Source: Clostridiaceae bacterium Marseille-Q4145 | Lineage (GTDB): Bacteria > Bacillota > Clostridia > Lachnospirales > Lachnospiraceae | Length of the DNA: 64,000 nucleotides | NCBI GenBank assembly: GCA_018223365.1 | Contig: JAGTTP010000001.1 | Location: forward strand, 1,507,910-1,571,909 | Direction: 5' to 3' | Part shown: positions 59,447 to 64,000 of the stretch, in pieces | How positions within the stretch are numbered: position 1 is the first letter of the stretch | Layout of the letters: every line of letters begins with the position of its first letter | Position numbers and translations under genes: made by a program | Notes under the pieces: generated by a model | Databases searched by the model: none | Told to the model about the DNA's origin: nothing | Seen by the model: only the letters and a program-made list of their open reading frames with translations

Positions 59447-60346
59447 ATGTCAATTTTTACAGGTGCAGGTGTTGCAATTGTTACACCTATGACAGAGACA
59501 GGAGCGGTAAACTATCCGAAGCTGGAGGAACTTATTGAATATCAGATTGCCAATGGAACCGATGCGATTATTATCTGCGGAACCACGGGCGAGTCATCCA
59601 CGCTGACCCATGAGGAGCATCTGGAGGCAATTCGTTTTACGGCGGAGAAAGTAGCAGGAAGAATTCCGGTCGTAGCAGGTACCGGCTCTAATTGTACGGA
59701 GACAGCGGTATATCTTTCACAGGAAGCAGAAAAATATGGTGTGGATGGTGTACTTCTGGTGAGCCCATATTACAATAAGGCAACCCAGAAAGGTCTGATT
59801 GCACATTTTACAAAGATCGCAAATTCTATTAAGATTCCGGTAGTCCTTTACAATATCCAGAGCCGTACCGGCGTGAATATGACCCCGGAGACGATTGCAT
59901 ATCTGGCAAAGAATGTGGAGAATATCGTGGCTGTTAAAGAGGCAAGCGGAAATATCTCCCAGATTGCAAAAGTAGCACAGCTTTGCGGAGATTCTATTGA
60001 TATTTATTCCGGAAATGATGACCAGATCGTACCGATTCTGTCCCTGGGCGGAAAAGGTGTTATTTCCGTACTTTCTAATGTGGCTCCGAAAGAGACTCAT
60101 GATATTGTTGCAAAATTCCTGGATGGCGATGTGGCAGGCAGCTTGGAACTTCAGCTTCGCGCTATTCCGCTTGTCGAGAAGCTGTTTTGCGAAGTAAATC
60201 CGATTCCGGTAAAAGCAGCTTTGAACATGTTGGGATGGGAAGTGGGTCCTCTTCGTATGCCTTTGTCTGAGATGGAAGAGGAACATCAGAAAGAACTGAA
60301 GGCAGCAATGGATGCATTCGGTGTAAAGGCAAAAGGAGAGAACTAA
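59447..60346 (+). CDS. dapA: 4-hydroxy-tetrahydrodipicolinate synthase
   Basis: A 299-residue aldolase that condenses pyruvate with aspartate semialdehyde. Motifs include GTTGESSTLTHEEH near residues 45-58, YYNKATQKGL, and the Schiff-base lysine in VAVKEASGN near 163. ATG 59447 follows GGAGGGG. It overlaps dapB by one base and is under lysine riboswitch control. Confidence 0.96.
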   Translation: MSIFTGAGVAIVTPMTETGAVNYPKLEELIEYQIANGTDAIIICGTTGESSTLTHEEHLEAIRFTAEKVAGRIPVVAGTGSNCTETAVYLSQEAEKYGVDGVLLVSPYYNKATQKGLIAHFTKIANSIKIPVVLYNIQSRTGVNMTPETIAYLAKNVENIVAVKEASGNISQIAKVAQLCGDSIDIYSGNDDQIVPILSLGGKGVISVLSNVAPKETHDIVAKFLDGDVAGSLELQLRAIPLVEKLFCEVNPIPVKAALNMLGWEVGPLRMPLSEMEEEHQKELKAAMDAFGVKAKGEN

Positions 60347-61113
60347 TGGTAAAGGCAATTATGCATGGCTGTAATGGCCATATGGGACAGGTGATCACTG
60401 GCCTGATCAAAGACGATCCGGAGATTGAGATTGTAGCGGGGATTGATCCGGTGGATTGCCGTGATAACGGATATCCGGTGTTTCCGAATCTTGAGGCCTG
60501 TACAGTGGATGCGGATGTGATTATTGATTTCACTTCCGCAAAGGCAGCAGATGGACTGCTTAAATACTGTGTAGAAAAGAAGATACCGGTGGTGCTTTGT
60601 TCTACAGGACTTTCAGAAGAACAGCTGACAGCAGTGGAAGAAGCAAGCAAACAGGTAGCGGTACTGAAATCTGCTAATATGTCCCTGGGAATCAACATGC
60701 TTATGAAGATTCTGCAGGATGCGGCAAAGATTCTTGTTCCGGCTGGATTTGATATTGAGATTGTGGAAAAACATCACAACAGAAAGCTGGATGCACCGAG
60801 CGGAACTGCACTGGCACTGGCAGATGCCATAAATGATGGAGTTTTGAACAGTGAGTATGCATATAAATATGACCGCAGTCAGGATCATAAGAAACGGGAA
60901 AAGAAAGAGATTGGGATTTCCGCAGTTCGCGGAGGCACCATCGTGGGAGATCATGATGTGATTTTTGCAGGAACTGACGAAGTTGTGACATTCAGCCACA
61001 CTGCTTATTCCCGTGCCATTTTTGGAAAAGGAGCAATCCAGGCAGCCAAATTCCTGGCAGGCAAACCAGCAGGATATTACAACATGAGCGATGTGATTGA
61101 TGCACAGGCATAA
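60346..61113 (+). CDS. dapB: 4-hydroxy-tetrahydrodipicolinate reductase
   Basis: A 255-residue NAD(P)H enzyme. The N-terminal GCNGHMGQVI near residues 7-16 binds the cofactor, and the catalytic EKHHNRKLDAPSGTAL lies in the middle. The start shares a base with the dapA stop. Its product feeds DapL encoded at 29357-30562. Confidence 0.96.
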   Translation: MVKAIMHGCNGHMGQVITGLIKDDPEIEIVAGIDPVDCRDNGYPVFPNLEACTVDADVIIDFTSAKAADGLLKYCVEKKIPVVLCSTGLSEEQLTAVEEASKQVAVLKSANMSLGINMLMKILQDAAKILVPAGFDIEIVEKHHNRKLDAPSGTALALADAINDGVLNSEYAYKYDRSQDHKKREKKEIGISAVRGGTIVGDHDVIFAGTDEVVTFSHTAYSRAIFGKGAIQAAKFLAGKPAGYYNMSDVIDAQA

Positions 61114-61200
61114 CTCCTGATTTTATGGGAAAACGTGCATAAAAACAAAATAGTTGTCCATATTAGTAACAGCAATGTTAAGGAAAAGGAGAGACTTTTT

Positions 61201-61602
61201 ATGAAACAGTTAAAGAGACACTGCCTGATGATGCTGTTACTGGCAACGCTCTGGATGACCGCAGCCTGTGGCAGAGACAATGGTGCAACCAATGACAGCA
61301 ACGATAATGCCAACAGCGGCGCCGGCATGGAAGAGGCTGGTGAAGCAGAGACCGGCAACGGTAATGAGAGTATTGATGGAAGACCTTTTGATGAGATTAT
61401 TTTTGACACGGATGGAGATGGCATTTACGACCATACGGATGTGGACGGGGACGGGCTTCTGGAAGAGATCGGAAGAGATGCCGATGACGTGGTGGATGAT
61501 TTAGTAAATGGCGTGACAGAGGCTGGAGATACATTGATGGATGGATCAGATGATGTGGAAAACAGTAGCGGAACCGACAAAAATATGACTGATACAGAAT
61601 AA
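61201..61602 (+). CDS. Small lipoprotein with aspartate-rich repeat
   Basis: A 133-residue protein of unknown function. A signal peptide ends in TAAC, a lipobox with Cys23 as the likely lipidated residue. A Ser/Asn/Gly-rich linker follows, then DTDGDGIYDHTDVDGDG (near 64-80), which resembles thrombospondin type 3 or EF-hand-like calcium loops. The rest is acidic. AAAGGAG precedes the ATG. It stands alone between dapB and hisA. Confidence 0.7.
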   Translation: MKQLKRHCLMMLLLATLWMTAACGRDNGATNDSNDNANSGAGMEEAGEAETGNGNESIDGRPFDEIIFDTDGDGIYDHTDVDGDGLLEEIGRDADDVVDDLVNGVTEAGDTLMDGSDDVENSSGTDKNMTDTE

Positions 61603-61625
61603 ACAAGTGCATATGCAGATAAAAA

Positions 61626-61653
61626 TCCGCCGGCAGAGTTTCTGACCGGCGGA
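61626..61653 (+). terminator. Hairpin after the lipoprotein gene
   Basis: TCCGCCGG pairs with CCGGCGGA around a 12-base loop. The following T-tract is weak (AGTTATAT). Confidence 0.6.
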
Positions 61654-61689
61654 AGTTATATCCGGAAAGGAACAGGTATAAGAGAAAAG

Positions 61690-62466
61690 ATGGAATTTCG
61701 ACCCTGTATTGACATACATAATGGACAGGTAAAACAAATTGTGGGTGGCAGCCTGAAAGATGAAGGAAATCAGGCCAGCGAGAATTATGTGTCGGAGCAG
61801 GATGCGGCATTTTATGCCAGACTGTATCAGAAGCAGGGGATCCGTGGCGGACATGTGATTCTGCTCAATAAAGAAGGCAGTGAGTATTATGAGGCCACCA
61901 GACAGCAGGCCCTTGGAGCCCTTCGGACCTACCCGGGAGGCCTGCAGATCGGAGGAGGCATTCATCCGGAAAATGCAGCGGAGTATCTGGATGCAGGAGC
62001 CAGCCATGTGATCGTGACTTCCTATGTATTTCGTGATGGAAAGATGGATCGGGACCATCTGAAACAAATGATAGATGCCGTGGGAGCGGAGCATCTGGTG
62101 CTGGATTTGAGCTGCAGGAAAAAAGAAAATGATTATTATATTGTCACGGATCGATGGCAGAAGTTTACGGAGGTGGTACTGAATACTGCGGTACTTGATG
62201 AATTGTCCGAATTCTGTGCGGAGTTTCTGATTCATGCGGTAGATGTGGAAGGGAAAGCAAGAGGGATTGAAAAACCGTTGGCTGAGATGCTGGGAGACTG
62301 GAACGGCATTCCTGTTACTTATGCGGGAGGCATCGGAAGCTTTGAGGATCTGCGGGAATTAAAGATGCTTGGAAGAAATCATTTGAACGTGACCATCGGC
62401 AGTGCACTGGACCTGTTCGGCGGTCCTATGAATTATGAAGAGACTGTGAAATTCATTGCGCAATAG
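61690..62466 (+). CDS. Eukaryote-type HisA (ProFAR isomerase, HIS6-like)
   Basis: A 258-residue TIM-barrel protein. It begins EFRPCIDIHNGQVKQIVGGS and contains GGLQIGGGIHPENAAEYL, VLDLSCRKKEN, and VTYAGGIGSFEDL, which follow the fungal/plant HIS6 pattern rather than the usual bacterial HisA. It should isomerise ProFAR to PRFAR in histidine synthesis. No other his genes are nearby, so it may complete an unlinked pathway. No strong ribosome site is seen before the ATG. Confidence 0.8.
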   Translation: MEFRPCIDIHNGQVKQIVGGSLKDEGNQASENYVSEQDAAFYARLYQKQGIRGGHVILLNKEGSEYYEATRQQALGALRTYPGGLQIGGGIHPENAAEYLDAGASHVIVTSYVFRDGKMDRDHLKQMIDAVGAEHLVLDLSCRKKENDYYIVTDRWQKFTEVVLNTAVLDELSEFCAEFLIHAVDVEGKARGIEKPLAEMLGDWNGIPVTYAGGIGSFEDLRELKMLGRNHLNVTIGSALDLFGGPMNYEETVKFIAQ

Positions 62467-62484
62467 GACGAAAAATGCTATAAT
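62456..62484 (+). promoter_or_regulatory. Promoter for hpf
   Basis: TTGCGC and TATAAT are separated by 17 bases, overlapping the end of the hisA-like gene. Confidence 0.6.
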
Positions 62485-62517
62485 ATAAGCAACATCAAAA
62501 AGAAAAGGAGTGATTTT

Positions 62518-63042
62518 ATGCGTTATATCATTAGCGGCAAAAATCTGGATATTACTGAGGGGCTTCGCTCAGCAGTGATGGAGAAGCTGGGAAAGCTGGA
62601 ACGGTATTTTACTCCTGATACCGAAGTCCATGTAACCTTAAGCGTTGAGAAGGAACGCCAGAAGATCGAGGTCACCATCCCGGTAAAAGGCAATATTATT
62701 CGTTCGGAACAGTCCAGTACGGACATGTATGTATCGATTGATCTGGTAGAGGAAGTCATTGAGCGTCAGCTTCGCAAGTATAAGAATAAACTTGTGGCAA
62801 GACAGCAGGGTGGCGGAAATTTCCAGAAAGAGTTCCTGGAGAAGGAAGTAGACGATCAGGAAGTAAAGATCATCCGTACCAAAAAGTTTGATATTAAGCC
62901 TATGTATCCGGAAGATGCATGTGTGCAGATGGAACTTCTGGGACATAATTTCTTTGCATTTGTCAATGCAGAAACCGATGACATTAGTGTTGTGTACAAG
63001 CGGAAAGGCGGTACCTACGGCATTATGGAACCGGACAGATAA
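62518..63042 (+). CDS. hpf: Ribosome hibernation-promoting factor, long form
   Basis: A 174-residue protein with an N-terminal HPF/YfiA domain (about 1-95, MRYIISGKNLDITEGLRSAV) and the C-terminal dimerisation domain (about 115-174, RTKKFDIKPMYPEDACVQME) that pairs 70S ribosomes into 100S dimers. AAAAGGAG precedes the ATG. It is next to secA, a common Firmicute order. Confidence 0.95.
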   Translation: MRYIISGKNLDITEGLRSAVMEKLGKLERYFTPDTEVHVTLSVEKERQKIEVTIPVKGNIIRSEQSSTDMYVSIDLVEEVIERQLRKYKNKLVARQQGGGNFQKEFLEKEVDDQEVKIIRTKKFDIKPMYPEDACVQMELLGHNFFAFVNAETDDISVVYKRKGGTYGIMEPDR

Positions 63043-63064
63043 AAGAAAAAGAAACGTAAAGATG

Positions 63065-63100
63065 CAGGACCGGCAGGAATTTCCCCGCCGGTCCTGTTTT
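63065..63100 (+). terminator. Terminator after hpf
   Basis: CAGGACCGGC pairs with GCCGGTCCTG around a 12-base loop, followed by TTTTG. Confidence 0.85.
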
Positions 63101-63126
63101 GTCGACGTAGTTCACAATTATTTACT

Positions 63127-63154
63127 TTGAATATTCACAAAGCTATGCTATAAT
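63127..63154 (+). promoter_or_regulatory. Promoter for secA
   Basis: TTGAAT and TATAAT are separated by 16 bases, about 57 bases before the start codon. Confidence 0.65.
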
Positions 63155-63210
63155 GTCCTTTGTGTAAGTAGAATGTCCGGCAAGTACGGACATGTGAATA
63201 GGAGAGCAGT

Positions 63211-64000
63211 ATGAATATTATTGACAAATTGTTTGGAACTCACAGCGAGCGTGAGCTTAAGCTGATTATGCCTACCATCGACAAAATTGAGGCTCTGCGC
63301 CCTACCATGCAGGCTTTGAGCGATGAAGAGCTGAGGGACAAGACAAAAGAATACAAGCAAAGACTGGCAGAGGGGGAGACACTGGATGACATTCTTCCGG
63401 AGGCATTTGCCACTGTCCGTGAGGCTGCAAAGCGTGTGCTTGGAATGGAACACTACAGGGTACAGCTGATTGGTGGATTAATTCTTCATCAGGGACGTAT
63501 TGCAGAGATGAAAACCGGTGAAGGTAAAACCCTTGTATCCACCCTCCCGGCATATTTAAATGCACTGGATGGAAAGGGTGTTCATGTCGTAACTGTTAAT
63601 GACTATCTGGCAAGCCGTGATGCCGGCTGGATGGGAAAGGTACATGAATTCCTTGGACTGACCGTTGGTGTGGTACTGAATGCTTCTACCAAAGAGGAAC
63701 GCCGTGCCGCATATAACTGCGATATTACCTATGTTACCAATAACGAGCTAGGTTTCGATTATCTGCGTGATAATATGGTGATTTATAAAGAGCAGTTGGT
63801 ACAGAGAGAATTGCATTACGCCATCATCGATGAGATTGACTCTATTTTGATTGATGAGGCGAGAACACCGTTGATTATTTCCGGACAGAGTGGAAAATCC
63901 ACAAAGCTCTATGAGCTGTGTGATTATGTGGCACATACGCTGAAAAGAGGAGAGGCAAGTAAGGAATTTTCCAAGATGGATGCTATCATGGGTGAGGAAA
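63211..64000 (+). CDS. secA: Preprotein translocase ATPase SecA (5' part)
   Basis: The first 263 residues of SecA, cut by the window end. The start MNIIDKLFGTHSERELKL, Walker A in EMKTGEGKTLVS near residue 100, the TNNELGFDYLRDNM motif and Walker B AIIDEIDSILIDEART identify it. It drives protein export through SecYEG. GGAGAG precedes the ATG. Confidence 0.97.
   Translation, partial: MNIIDKLFGTHSERELKLIMPTIDKIEALRPTMQALSDEELRDKTKEYKQRLAEGETLDDILPEAFATVREAAKRVLGMEHYRVQLIGGLILHQGRIAEMKTGEGKTLVSTLPAYLNALDGKGVHVVTVNDYLASRDAGWMGKVHEFLGLTVGVVLNASTKEERRAAYNCDITYVTNNELGFDYLRDNMVIYKEQLVQRELHYAIIDEIDSILIDEARTPLIISGQSGKSTKLYELCDYVAHTLKRGEASKEFSKMDAIMGEE

Overview
The window looks like chromosome of an anaerobic gut Firmicute of the Lachnospiraceae type. 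The evidence is the set of host genes: a DapL-type lysine pathway, long-form HPF, HPr kinase, a T-box and a lysine riboswitch, and a Firmicute-style ethanolamine microcompartment. AGGAGG ribosome sites and moderate GC agree. Genus cannot be fixed from the sequence alone. No tRNA, rRNA, CRISPR array or intact transposase was seen.

Region 1 (about 1-15,670) is a visibly GC-richer island for pyranopterin cofactor synthesis, tungstate/molybdate uptake and an aldehyde:ferredoxin oxidoreductase (AOR). On the minus strand lie AOR, a MoaD-like sulfur carrier and a ThiF/MoeB-like activator. Divergently transcribed is a compact operon: HTH-PBP regulator, moeA, a MoeA-PBP fusion, two FAD oxidoreductases, moaA, moaC and mogA. 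A short MoaE and a small conserved protein follow on the minus strand. A TupABC-type ABC importer closes the island; its binding protein appears circularly permuted. Degenerate fragments, each carrying a VETV-LL motif like the C-terminus of RumA-type rRNA methyltransferases, lie at both ends and share a 13-bp near-identical repeat. This suggests an integrated and partly decayed mobile segment.

Region 2 (15,670-24,430) holds carbon and starvation genes: glycogen phosphorylase, a divergent AraC regulator, and two CstA-type transporters. The first CstA is translationally coupled to an unknown 177-aa protein. The second sits behind a T-box leader. An AT-rich, mostly non-coding stretch follows.

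Region 3 (24,430-41,100) is housekeeping: an HD protein, a TetM-like GTPase fused to a Rae1/YacP-like NYN nuclease domain, a cysteine-cluster protein, a membrane-anchored MerR regulator with a 19-bp-spaced promoter, dapL, pyrG, ftsH, uvrC-hprK-glucokinase, typA and an SSB.

Region 4 (41,100-58,540) is a long co-directional ethanolamine-utilisation operon. It encodes EutBC lyase, EutA reactivase, EutT adenosyltransferase, EutE and EutG dehydrogenases, a PduL-type phosphotransacylase, EutH permease, EutP, EutQ, EutJ, and shell proteins (EutS and a divergent paralogue, EutL, an EutK-like protein, two near-identical EutM, EutN, a PduT-like trimer). A PduS-like flavo-iron-sulfur protein is also present. 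EutV/EutW regulators are not in the window, but the leader has mutually exclusive hairpin arms suggestive of antitermination control.

Region 5 (58,540-64,000) holds cobO, a lysine riboswitch with dapA-dapB, a small lipoprotein, a eukaryote-type HisA, hpf and the 5' part of secA.
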